Shown here: positions 9,128 to 18,624 of the stretch, piece after piece
Position numbering within the stretch: the stretch's first letter is position 1
Layout of the letters: the number at the start of each line of letters is the position of its first letter
Assembly (NCBI GenBank): GCA_002236755.2
Contig: NBZP02000033.1
Span: 1,364,262-1,428,261, forward strand
DNA length: 64,000 bases
Reading direction: 5' to 3'
Source: Dothistroma septosporum
Lineage: Eukaryota > Ascomycota > Dothideomycetes > Mycosphaerellales > Mycosphaerellaceae
Notes under the pieces: generated by a model
Databases searched by the model: none
What the model was told of the DNA's origin: nothing
Seen by the model: the letters and a program-made list of their open reading frames with translations, nothing else
Program-made: the position numbers and the translations under genes

Positions 9128-11252
9128 CTAGTATCGAGGGGGAGGTGGAGCACCCCCGCCGTACTGCTGCTGTTGGCCGTATTGGGGTTGACCGGGGTAG
9201 CCGCCAGGTCCTCCCTGGCCTGGAGGTGGTGGAGGTCGTCCGTACTGTTGCTGCTGCTGCTGCTGACCGTACTGAGGAGGCTGTTGGCCGTATTGACCTT
9301 GTGGTTGCTGACCATATAGAGCTTGACCTGGGGGTGGTCCACCGTAGCCTTGTTGCTGGCCGTACTGCCCACCAGGAGGAGGCCCACCGTAACCTCCAGG
9401 GCCACCTGGAGCCATGTTTGTCTTCTCGTCCTTGGTATCGTAGCTTGGGTCGATTGCACCCAGGATGAGTTTTATCATCCAGAGGTCAGGAGTCAAGTCT
9501 ACTGGTGGCTGAGCTCTGGCCATTTCGGCGGACTCGTTCTCGTAGTTGGATGTGCAGTCGACCATACGGCCGACCATTGGGTCGTTGTCGAGCTTAGCGA
9601 GGAACTCAGTGGCCTTCTGGTCGTTGCCGACCTGCGCGAATTGGAATGCAACAGCACCGGTGCCGTAGCGGGAGCGCTGGGCGGCTTGAACAGCATACTG
9701 CACTGTCTCGACCAACGTGTTCTGGTTCTCACCAGCTGGCTGACCGTCTGTGATGCTCAGAATCAGAAGCGGCTTGCGCATCTGGCCATTGAGCTTCTGC
9801 ACCAGGATTGGATCGATGACCTTCTTGCGTAGCTCAGTTCCGAATGGGGTGAGACCCTTGTAGCGCTTACGTGACAGGAGTTGTTCGACCTGCTGTTCAC
9901 TGCGGATGCCGGAAACTTCGTGTGGTGGAAAGTCCTCGTTCATGAAGCGCAGGTCGATACCGTCATCGTCGAAGAGCGTGGCAGCGAAGACTCCTCGCTG
10001 CAAGATAAGCTGCAGGTCTTTGATGCGTTCTCCATTCTCCTCGAACGACATTGATCCACTGTCGTCAATGTAGATGATGACATCGTACAGCGCCAAACGC
10101 ACAATATCGTTTGCAATCTCTTTCTGAATGCGCCACGCCTGGCAAAGTCGGTCAACTGACTGGGCAGCACGAGCTGCAATCTGAGGCAGCATCTGTGCAC
10201 CTGGTGTACCTGGTCCGTAGAACGCCTGTAACTGCTTCTCTTGAATGGCGCGCTCGAGCTCACGCTGGTAGCCTTGTACATCGGCGGGGCCACTCATGCC
10301 TCCCGGTGGAGGACCCTGCTGGCCGTACTGCTGCTGCGGCGGTTGCTGTCCGTATGGAACGCCGCCTGGTGGAGGAGCGCCATATTGGCCTTGCTGAGGA
10401 GGTGGTCCGCCCTAAAGAGTGTCATCTGTCAGTTGTGCTCACGAACCTTTTGTGCAACGTCATAGATGGCACGAACGTATCCTCCGTAGGCCCCACCGGA
10501 TGGACCTTGCTGCTGCTGCTGGTAGGGTTGGCTCTGGTACGGCGCAGGACTGTAGGATTGGCTCTGGTAAGGTGACGGTTGTCCTGGATATGGACTGGTT
10601 CCTCCCTGTGGTCTAGGCGGTGGAGGAGGAGGTCGCTGATAGCCTGTAGCGGCAGGCGAGCCGTACCCTGGGGCAGGCGATCCGTAGCCTTGGGGCGGAT
10701 ATCCTTGCATAGGTTGTTGCTGTTGCTGGTAGCCGCCGGGCTGAAGCGGTGCTGGGACGGCCGATGGCGGGCCTTGCCCTCCGGCTGCGAGTCGAGATGC
10801 GAGAGGCATGCAGAGCGGGTAGTTGGTGTTCGGGCGGTAGGAAGTGCAAAGACCACAAAGGATGTCGCGAGGGGGGGAGGAAGGATGAAAGAGTGGCGCG
10901 ACTCACCTGCTGCTGCGCTCCACCCGGGTAGGCCTGATACTGCTGCTGGTTCGGCGCGGGCTGTGCAGATGGACTGCGATGAGCAAAGCTTTGCGAACGC
11001 GTCACATGCTCGTTCTGTGTTTGGTCACTTACGTAGCTCTGCTGCTGTCCTGATGGTGCACCGCCTGCACCTCCCTGCTGAGGTCCATAGTTTGCAACCG
11101 CTGCACCACCGCCCTGTGCGGCTGCCAATTTACTGGCAAGCTGGCATCACTTGTTGTCAGTACATCATCTCAGCCTGTCCTGTCCGCGGTGACAGGTCTG
11201 TTTCTTGGTGATGTCAGAAGCATCCCCGCGGCGGGGTACAACTCACGCCCAT
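9128..11252 (-). CDS. von Willebrand factor A protein with Gln/Pro/Gly-rich flanks
   Basis: Best model has five exons: 11252-11247 (ATG GGC), 11140-11033, 10960-10907, 10740-10477 and 10411-9128, giving about 571 aa. The 106-nt first intron puts MG directly before LASKLAAAQ. All junctions keep frame, but the third intron (166 nt, acceptor at 10741) is less certain than the others. Residues to about 185 are Q/G/P/Y-rich. The central vWA domain has the MIDAS motif DDSGSMSF at about residue 260, and later SITDGQPAGE supplies further metal-site residues. The C-tail (last about 90 residues) is again GGPPPG/YGQQ-rich and ends PPPPRY. vWA domains bind protein partners through a metal ion. No signal peptide or membrane span. 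Function unknown. Confidence 0.75.
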
Positions 11253-11899
11253 GTTATGAAGTGCTGTTCCTGTTGGTAACGCCGCCGACGAAAGTGTGGT
11301 TGAGTCTTCGGAGGGGGTGGGGGGTGGTCGGTCCTGAATGGAAGGAGATTGGCAAGGGGAATGACGTGGCTTATGAGGTGTGTCTGTCTGCTTCGACGGT
11401 GAGGGATCGGTTTCAGCTGATGTTCCTCTGCAGAGCAAGCTTGCGGGCACAGCCACAGGGCATGTTCAGGGACGCAGCCCGCTTCAGCACATAGCATCGT
11501 CAAAGGCAACGCTAGCCGTGCCACGTGTGATATCTTGCGCTCCTCACGCTGGACATCGCTAGGCGTCACAGAGCAGCTGTTCACGAGGGCGGGAATGGGC
11601 GAGCAACGAGCAGTATCGTGAGCCGAACAATCACCACGTCGTAATACTCAGTCGAAGAAGTCGAGCTTTGACTGTTGTTCGAGCTTTGACTGTTGTTGGA
11701 CGCAACCTGACTCAAAACAGCTATGGATCTATGTTGCATCGGTCGAAGTCGTGGGCCCTCAACCCAGACGCTGTGGATGTCCGCTCGACGCACGAGGCCA
11801 CAGTTGGAGTTGGACATTCATCGATGTTATTGAGACGGCGTCTTGGCTCTCACTGCACCCGGAAGTCATCGCTCTCGTGAGGGTATGAAAGATCCTCCT
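11253..11899. other. Intergenic with 18-bp tandem duplication
   Basis: 647 bases between two minus-strand genes, so it holds the vWA gene promoter and the GNAT gene 3' end. It carries two exact 18-bp copies of CGAGCTTTGACTGTTGTT (11662-11679 and 11680-11697). No gene seen. Confidence 0.5.
11662..11697. repeat. 18-bp direct repeat x2
   Basis: Two exact adjacent copies of CGAGCTTTGACTGTTGTT. Probably a slippage duplication. Confidence 0.9.
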
Positions 11900-12616
11900 T
11901 CAGCGCTGACTTGGCCCTCTCATCATGCAGTAGAGCTTGATAGCATCTCCTTCATCATCGCAGGTCATCTCCTTTGCCAGCTGAAAGCCCATCCGTTCAT
12001 AAATAGCCATGTTCGGTTCTGCCCTGCTGCTCTCCAAGTAGCACTTCCGGCCTTCTGCATCTGCCTGATCTGTGACCTGTTTGAACAAGAGCTTGCCGAT
12101 GCCTTTACCTTGTGTTTCCGGCAGCACCGTCACTATGTTGCAGAAGAAGTAGCCCTTCTTATCATCCCAGAGTGCTTTCTGGGCATCTGCTTGAGCCGAC
12201 TTCCAGATGTAGTATCGTTTCACGTTGAGACCGCCGCGGCCGTACCAGAGGTTCATCTTGACTTGCTCAAACCATAGCTGCCAGCTCCCAAAGTAGTCGC
12301 TCCAAGTCTGTGGGGCGAATGGATTGCTGGGAGCCAGCCAGCATGCTACTCCTAGAACCTTGCCTGATGCATCGTTCGTGTCCTTCGCCACGTGGAAGAG
12401 AGCATACTTCATGCCCCATCGACATCGGATCCCAAGACTGACTGAGTTTCGCTGGAGGGAGAACTTATGTTGGTCGTTGAAGATCCACTTGTTGTATGGA
12501 TCTCCGGCGAAGGCGATCTGGATACATTCTATCGCGCCTGGAATGTCCTTTTCCGTAAGCTGAGTGACCTCAATCGGCATGACTGTATGAACGTTGGGGC
12601 GCCGCACAACATTCAT
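11900..12616 (-). CDS. GNAT-family N-acetyltransferase
   Basis: One exon; 238 aa from 12616 or 226 aa from the second ATG at 12580, which begins the alignable fold (MPIEVTQLTEKDIP). The acetyl-CoA-binding motif A is clear (VLPETQGKGIGKLLFKQV: the Q/R-x-x-G-x-G/A loop and helix), followed by motif B-like NMAIYERMGFQLAKE. The middle AAPQTWSDYFGSW-like region is typical of fungal GNAT proteins of unknown substrate. Substrate cannot be told from sequence. It is divergent from the pseudouridine synthase with 220 bp between. Confidence 0.85.
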   Translation of the reverse strand: MNVVRRPNVHTVMPIEVTQLTEKDIPGAIECIQIAFAGDPYNKWIFNDQHKFSLQRNSVSLGIRCRWGMKYALFHVAKDTNDASGKVLGVACWLAPSNPFAPQTWSDYFGSWQLWFEQVKMNLWYGRGGLNVKRYYIWKSAQADAQKALWDDKKGYFFCNIVTVLPETQGKGIGKLLFKQVTDQADAEGRKCYLESSRAEPNMAIYERMGFQLAKEMTCDDEGDAIKLYCMMRGPSQR

Positions 12617-12836
12617 GTCCCGTGGTACACGCCAGCAGCATGATCAGCGGCCAGCACAAAGCATGCGCGCCTATCGCGTTGTGCAGCTTATTTCCCTAAG
12701 ATGTTGGTGGGACGGCTGCAGCCCGCTGCAGACAAGGTCAAGCTTCAATCAATCAAGCCCCCGAAAGCCGAGCTTCTTCCTCCTCATGTGACTTGACTCG
12801 AATCTTCTTGTCCACCATACACTACTCGACAAGTCC
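12617..12836. promoter_or_regulatory. Shared upstream region GNAT / pseudouridine synthase
   Basis: 220 bases between the divergent start codons, a likely bidirectional promoter. No motif can be defended by eye. Confidence 0.4.
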
Positions 12837-14321
12837 ATGTGGAAGACTGCAGTGCTGTTCCAACCATCGCCGCGAGTGCTCGAGTATCTCTTACGGAAAG
12901 GGCGCATTCCTGCTGCGAGCATGGCCGTGGTGGCAGTGGAAGAAAGGAAGGAGGATCCGGAAATTCTCGCGCCTCCTCCCACAGTCGCCGTTACGCCCTG
13001 CGATCCCTGGCCTCGACCATACGTCCTCGACGGGAACCTACGCAGAGTCGCGCCATATCATTTCACGTACAACACGTTCTGCAAAGAGAGATGGCGGGGA
13101 CGCGAAATCTTGGAGATCTTCCAGGATGAGTTCAGAGACCGCCCTGTCGAATACTATGTATGTTAAATACCGGGAATGCAGCATGGCCATGCGCCTGACT
13201 GACACGTGTAGCAAGGCGCGATCGAAAGCGGTGCCATCCACTTGAACGGCAAGCCTGTGCCTTCGACCTCGACCAAGGTCAAGAACGGCGACATCATTAG
13301 CCATACCCTCCACCGACATGAGCCACCGGTCACTGCCCAGCCGATTGGCGTAGTACATGAAGATGAGGATGTGATCATTATCAACAAACCTGCTGGTGTC
13401 CCAGTGCATCCAGCAGGACGGTACAACTACAACTCAGTCATCGAGATCATGCGCGCAGAGCGAGGACACCAGTTCAACCCTCTGCCTTGCAACAGACTGG
13501 ACCGTCTGACGAGCGGTGTCATGTTCATTGGGAAGCACAAGAAAGCAGCCGAGAGGATCACGGAGCAGCTTATGGGCAGGACTATGCGGAAAGAGTATGT
13601 TGCGAGAGTGATTGGAGAATTCCCGTCTGATGATGTCGTCTGTGAAGAACCCATTCTCCAGATCTCTCCCAAGCTCGGCCTGAACAGAGTACGCGCCAAC
13701 GGCAAGGAAGCAAGAACTGTGTTCAAGCGACTAGCATACTACTCACCTCGCGACGGTCATGGCATCGGCTACAGCATCGTTCGGTGTCGACCATTGACCG
13801 GCCGAACACATCAGCTCCGTGTGCACCTCCAGTTCCTGGGCCATCCGATCTCGAACGATCCAATTTACAGTAACCAGCGCGTATGGGGTGCTAATTTGGG
13901 CAAAGCATCGAGCGCTGGTGACGACGATGAGGACATTATTAGTAGACTGTCGCGCATGGGCAAGGAAGACGTCGCCGAAGCCGTTGCTTACCACGACGAA
14001 CTGGTCGACGAGTACAATCGCAAGAAGGCGGAAAAGATGACTGGCGAACTATGCGAAATCTGCGACACACCGCTTTATAGTGATCCCGGTGCGCATGAGC
14101 TAGGCATATACCTTCACGCTCGCAAGTACGCAGATGCAGACGGAGCATGGAGCTACGAGACGCCCCTTCCGGAATGGGCGTTGCCGCCGCCCGGGCACGA
14201 CGGATCGAAAGCAGCAAGCCTGGAGAGTGATCCGCTGGCAGTCGACGTGGAGAAGCTCACTCTGAGCGGAGTTCAAGAGAGCAGAGGACAGAAAACGGCT
14301 CCATGTACCGCAGCTACTTGA
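12837..14321 (+). CDS. PUS9: RluA-type tRNA pseudouridine synthase (Pus8/Pus9-like)
   Basis: Converts uridine to pseudouridine in RNA; the closest recognised families are yeast PUS9/PUS8 (tRNA position 32, mitochondrial/cytosolic). Exons 12837-13157 and 13212-14321 over a 54-nt GTATGT...GTGTAG intron; product 476 aa. An S4-like entry segment (residues about 75-125, AIESGAIHLNGKPV) precedes the synthase domain with the IINKPAGVPVHPAGRY block, the catalytic NRLDRLTSGV loop (the Asp is the nucleophile) and the RCRPLTGRTHQLRVHLQFLGHPI block. The C-terminal extension has CEICDTPLYSDPGAHELGIYLHARKY, a CxxC and HxxxH pair seen in the RIB2/PUS9 subgroup. The N-terminus is basic and may import to mitochondria. 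Symbol is by subgroup resemblance. Confidence 0.85.
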
Positions 14322-14342
14322 CGTGCTGCTCACCATACCAGT
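14322..14342. other. Short spacer
   Basis: About 20 bases separate the stop of the pseudouridine synthase from the end of the oxidoreductase fragment on the other strand. Confidence 0.3.
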
Positions 14343-14829
14343 CTACAGCTGATGCCTGAAATCGAGAGGAGCGCCCTCGCTCGTAAACATCGCCTCGACC
14401 GTCTCGAGATCCGCCAATGTCTCTTCCACGCTCAAATCCTTCTCCGGTGAGCCGCTCAGTAGACCTTTATGCCAGGGCATGGCTTCCTGGCGGATAATAC
14501 TGCTGGCGGCTGCAGCATTGGCCACGATTTATTCTCCACCCACGGGCGTCATTTTCACGTTCGAGGTGAAAGATTGGGCTGTCACAGTTCCGCCTTCACA
14601 AGCGACGCTAAAGTTTTCATCAAAGAAGTGGCTCCCCAAGGAGAGGAATACAGTTTCCACTGGAACAATTCCGAGCTGCAACGTAGTAGCAAGTGTGTCC
14701 GTCCACTGCAGGCAAATGGGCCGGCTTCAAGTAGGTCAAAGCAGTGATCCGCTTGACTTTTGCCTCGCTGCCAACGAGACGACGAATCACAGCTGCAAGA
14801 TGCAAGCCAACGTCGATTAGGTAATGCAA
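14343..14829 (-). pseudogene. C-terminal half of Gfo/Idh/MocA oxidoreductase (relic)
   Basis: Read leftward from 14829, the frame gives YLIDVGLHLAAVIRRLVGSE, the GGFLLDGGVH-type start of the C-terminal sheet domain, then KRITALTYLKPAHLPAVD. After a frameshift near 14707 the family pattern resumes in another frame (DTLATTLQLG...SLGSHFFDENFSVACEGGTVT), meets a TAA near 14532 and continues ETLADLETVEAMF to a stop at 14343. It therefore has one frameshift and one internal stop and cannot make a protein. It matches exactly the part missing from the plus-strand fragment at 14888-15433. The two look like halves of one gene. Confidence 0.8.
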
Positions 14830-14887
14830 GCTATTCCGCGATCACACCTGCAATGAGGTCCGTTACAGACTTGGCTCCTGAATCGGC

Positions 14888-15433
14888 GTGGCCATAATTG
14901 GTATTGGTATCTTCGCTGAAGAAAACCTTCCAGCTGTCCAGACATGCGATGACCTCGATCTGAAAGCGATATGTTCCCGGACCTTGAACTCGGCACAGGC
15001 AGTCTCCAGACACCTCACCGGCGTGGAGCTCTATTCGGGAGACTCTGAGAAGTCGTACTAGAACCCTTCTACACGTAGAGATGTCGATGCGGTCATCATC
15101 GCTCTCGCGGTTTCAGTAGCTCCCACCTTCATCAAGCAGGCTCTGGCAGCAGGGAAGCACGTCCTCGCAGCGAAGCCGCTTGCCAAGGATGTCGCAGCAG
15201 CAGCCCTGGAGCTCCTGAACTGGCACAAGCAACAGACAGACCCAAAGGTGATTGAGAGCATGGCAGAGAACACCCGCTTTACTAGCATGTATGCCAAAGC
15301 AGCAGAACAAGTCCAGGCTTTCGGCAAGACCAGGCTCTTAATGGAAGATACACTTCTTCATAGCGAACGATTGGAAGTACACCAACACTGCGTGGCGTCA
15401 GAAGCCTGAATTTCAAGGAGGATATTTACTTCG
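14888..15433 (+). pseudogene. N-terminal half of Gfo/Idh/MocA oxidoreductase (relic)
   Basis: The plus frame from 14888 reads VAIIGIGIFAEENLPAVQ, a Rossmann NAD(P)-binding start, then an internal TAG at 15059-15061 (probably from CAG), then DVDAVIIALAVSVAPTFIKQ and ALAAGKHVLAAKPLAKDV. The EKP catalytic-lysine motif is degraded to AKP. NTRFTSMYAKAAEQVQ follows. A frameshift near 15340-15368 leads to DWKYTNTAWRQKPEFQGGYL, where similarity stops at about 15433. This is where the C-terminal half on the opposite strand (14829 leftward) begins. Such enzymes oxidise sugars or related polyols; its substrate is unknown. The neighbouring Dal5-type permease may have been its partner. Confidence 0.82.
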
Positions 15434-16398
15434 CATCCTCAGCCGTAACCTCCGCTCCTTCGTTCAGCCATTTTCTTCCATGCACTGGCATAAGTCCTTC
15501 CAACGATCTTCCCGGATGCAGCGTGGGGTTTTGTTGTCACAAATACTGGAGCAAGGCTAGCTTCGAGCTGACGGCCCATCAGACACATAACAGACCACGC
15601 TTGCGAGACGAATTCAGCTACCACGGCCGCTGACGGATTGCCCTTATTCCGCCTTCTCTCTACCACGATAGAGCTTCATCCACTCTGCCGAACATCTGTT
15701 AACGCCAAGATTTAGATAGCACGGCGTAATTATCCCTGTTCTCAACAAGGGTGGAGACTGCATGCTAAGTCGACGACGGCCTGCCCATTGAGGGGTATAT
15801 CGTTATCGAAGCTCTCTGGCGTGTCTGATAAGAACGTCTCCCACTGTAAAGACGTGCTGATACCTGACTGCGGCGATGTTGACATGGCTCGTGATCCGGC
15901 AAAGACTTTCTGTATATGCCGTTTTGCTTCCCACTCTGCTACTCTGGAGCTGGCTGGAGGCGCAAGTCGCATGTAGCACAGTTGGCATTCATGCGCTACA
16001 AGTCCTGTCATACGCCACAGTCATGCTCTATGGATCCAAGTGAGTCGCACAAAATGATTCGTTGTACTTGCTGAAGCAAAGGCAATCTTGAAGGACTGCT
16101 GCAGCATTTTGGTCTAACTCAATAACTTACGCTAACATGTGGGTGGTGCATCTCAACCACCGGCATGCAATGCTTTTCTTGACCCTGGATTTGGAGACCC
16201 TTCACATATGATGTGCATAAGTTGCTCGCCTCTTTCGTGTCGAATGTCGCAAGATAGGCGGACTGTCTGTCGCCGTTACTAAGCATCATCTCTAACGCCG
16301 ATCGAGCATTCTCGGGTGCCAGTCTCGCTGATGTATGTACTGGCCCGCGTCTCGATCAAGATACAAGACATTTGTAGCCTGCTACCTGACTGGTCGGC
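15434..16398. other. Gene-poor tract before the permease, possible further relics
   Basis: Short ORFs such as 15666-15439 and 16011-15742 on the minus strand show protein-like composition (for example LSDTPESFDNDIPLNGQAVV), but I cannot place them in a family. They may be remnants of another broken gene beside the oxidoreductase relic. The last few hundred bases hold the permease promoter. Confidence 0.35.
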
Positions 16399-18195
16399 AT
16401 GGCATCTACCCCGGAAGTTATGATGCAAATTGAGGTGAACAAAGCTCTCGACGATTCCAAAGACGCCTCGATCGATGAAAAGAAGGCACCTATCGCTACA
16501 GACCTCGAGCTCGTTCCATCAGAGAATGATGGCGACGTCGAACTCGTCTCCGAGCGGTACTATACCCCGGAGCAATACCAAAAGGTCCTCAGAAAGATCG
16601 GCACGTCAATCCAGGCACAACTCACAATACACAGCATCGCTGACAATCTTTAGACCGCTTCCTCCTCCCCCTCATGTGGTTCTGCTACGGCATCCAACAA
16701 AACGACAAAACCGCCCTCGGCACCCAAGCCATTTTCGGTCTTCGCGAAGATACCCACCTTGTTGGACAACAATACTCATGGCTCACCACAATCTTCTACA
16801 TCGCCTACCTTTGCGGCGAGTTCCCTTCCAACTTCCTCCTCCAACGGTGGTCTCTCGGCAAGTCTCTCAGTATCTACATGTTCTGCTGGGGCGTCGTCGT
16901 TACCTGCATCAGTGCCGCGCAGAACTGGTCGCACCTCATGGCGTTGAGAGCCCTGCAAGGGTTCTTTGAGTGTACAATTAGTCCGGGATTTGTGTTGATT
17001 ATTGGCAGTTGGTACAGAACCGAGGAGCATTCTTCCAGGGCGTTGTTCTTCCAGAGTGCCAATGCGGGCTTCGGGATTATTGGGAATTTGAGTATGTATG
17101 GCATTGGGAGCCATGCGGAGAAGTACGGGGGTTTGGCGGCGTGGAGGTGCATCAGTCTATTTCTGGGGGCGTGTACGGTGGTACTGTCGGTAATTTGTTT
17201 TGGGTTGTTGGGGAGTCCGAAAGAGGTAATTTGGTTGACGAAGGAGGAGAGGAGAATTGCGTGAGCGATCCAACACGGGCGTCGTTCGAACGATGGTACT
17301 GACGAGACATGCTAGACAATCCCGTGTTGTCCAGAACAAAGCTGGACGGGACGTTACTGGCGTCAAGTGGGCATGGTATCAAGTTGGCGAAGCATTCGCA
17401 GACCCTCAAGTCTGGTTCTGCATGGCTAATGCCTTCCTCTCATCAGTCCCAAATGGGTGCTCTGCCCTCTTGCGCCACGTTCATACCCGTCACTAACAAT
17501 CTCTAGCGGCCTCACGACCTTCGGCAGCATCATCAATAAATCCTTCGGCTTCACCGAGCTCCAAGTCCTCCTCGTCGATATCCCGCGCTCAGTCACCTCG
17601 GTCGTGATCTTCGTCGCCATCGGCTTCTACACCCGCAAAGTCCCCGACAGGAGAATGTTCGTCATGGCCGCAGCCTGCGTTCCGCCGTTCGTGGGACTTC
17701 TGGCGATGTCCATGCTCCCCAACACGCCGCAGTACAAATGGACAAAATGGGGCATGTATCTCATCACTGTTCCCTTTGTCCTGGCAATGTTCCTGGCCTG
17801 GACGCTCATCCCTTCAAACGTCGCTGGCAGGACGAAGAAGACGATCATCAGCTCCGCGACTTTTGTTGGATACTGTGTTGGTAACATGGTCGGAGCGCAG
17901 ATCTTCAAGTCGACTGATGCTCCAAGGTACGTCCCAGGCACTCTTGGGGCCTGTGTCTGTCTGGGATTGGAGGGTCTGTTGATATGTACTTGGAGAGGCT
18001 ATTACATGTGGCAGAACCACAAAAGAGACAACGCCGCTGCTGCGAGTGGACTCAGTAAGGATGAGCAGGAGAGGATCGGACAGGAGATGGGAGAGGCTGA
18101 TATGACGGACCTTGAGGTGAGTATCAATGCAAAGCATTGGTGGTGAGCAGTGCTGACTCCTTGTGCAGAACCCGCACTTCAGGTACACGTTGTGA
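16399..18195 (+). CDS. MFS permease, Dal5/anion:cation symporter family
   Basis: Twelve-helix importer of small organic anions (allantoate, nicotinate, pantothenate and similar in this family). Exons 16399-16600, 16654-17260, 17316-17456, 17507-18116 and 18169-18195; product 528 aa. The first intron (16601-16653, 53 nt) must start with GC: only that donor joins RKI to DRFLLPLMWFCYGIQQNDKT, the hallmark first helix. The other introns are 50-55 nt GT-AG. Family marks include GLREDTHLVGQQYSWLTTIFY, ALRALQGFFECTISPGF and the C-terminal ENPHFRYTL, encoded by the small last exon. The stop at 18146 is intronic. Substrate cannot be told from sequence. Confidence 0.88.
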
Positions 18196-18624
18196 GAAAT
18201 CACATCTGACTATAGATGCGCTCGTTGGCGAGCAGTTCCTCGTCTTGGTTCAATTCTGCGCTCGCCGAGCGGTTTGACCTTGCATCAAGCAATTTTAGAT
18301 CTGGTTCTGCAATGGCAGGGAATTTCTGCTAACTTCAGTGGATGGTAGTATAGTGCCAGGGCCAATGTTGAAGCAACAGAATGGCTCCTGCTGCGCCTGT
18401 CACTTCGCACCGCTGTGATTGTTCAAGTTGTCGCGTGGAAGAGTTCATGGACTAGTAGACATCACAGGAAAGACCGAAGACCGAAGACCCGAGAATAAAG
18501 ACGTCCATGAGAGCATAGTAGCTCCCTTTATCATTTGAAGCAGACGGATATCTCGGTGAGACGCTGGCCTATTGAATGCCACTCAAGCGCGACTTCCTGC
18601 CCGTGAGCTCCACGACCCGTTGCG
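18196..18624. other. Intergenic, convergent 3' flanks
   Basis: 429 bases between the permease and the convergent CCCH gene. A short GACCGAAGACC duplication lies at 18472-18488. Nothing else seen. Confidence 0.4.

Noticed and set aside
9145..10575. Plus-strand ORFs opposite the vWA gene
   Set aside because: Antisense shadows of CAG-rich coding sequence; no domain and poor codon character.
14343..15433. RIP (repeat-induced C-to-T mutation) as cause of the oxidoreductase decay
   Set aside because: One CAG-to-TAG change fits, but the frameshifts and GC content do not show the broad C-to-T loss expected; not supported.
14343..18195. A biosynthetic gene cluster around the permease
   Set aside because: No polyketide synthase, peptide synthetase, terpene cyclase or P450 is present.
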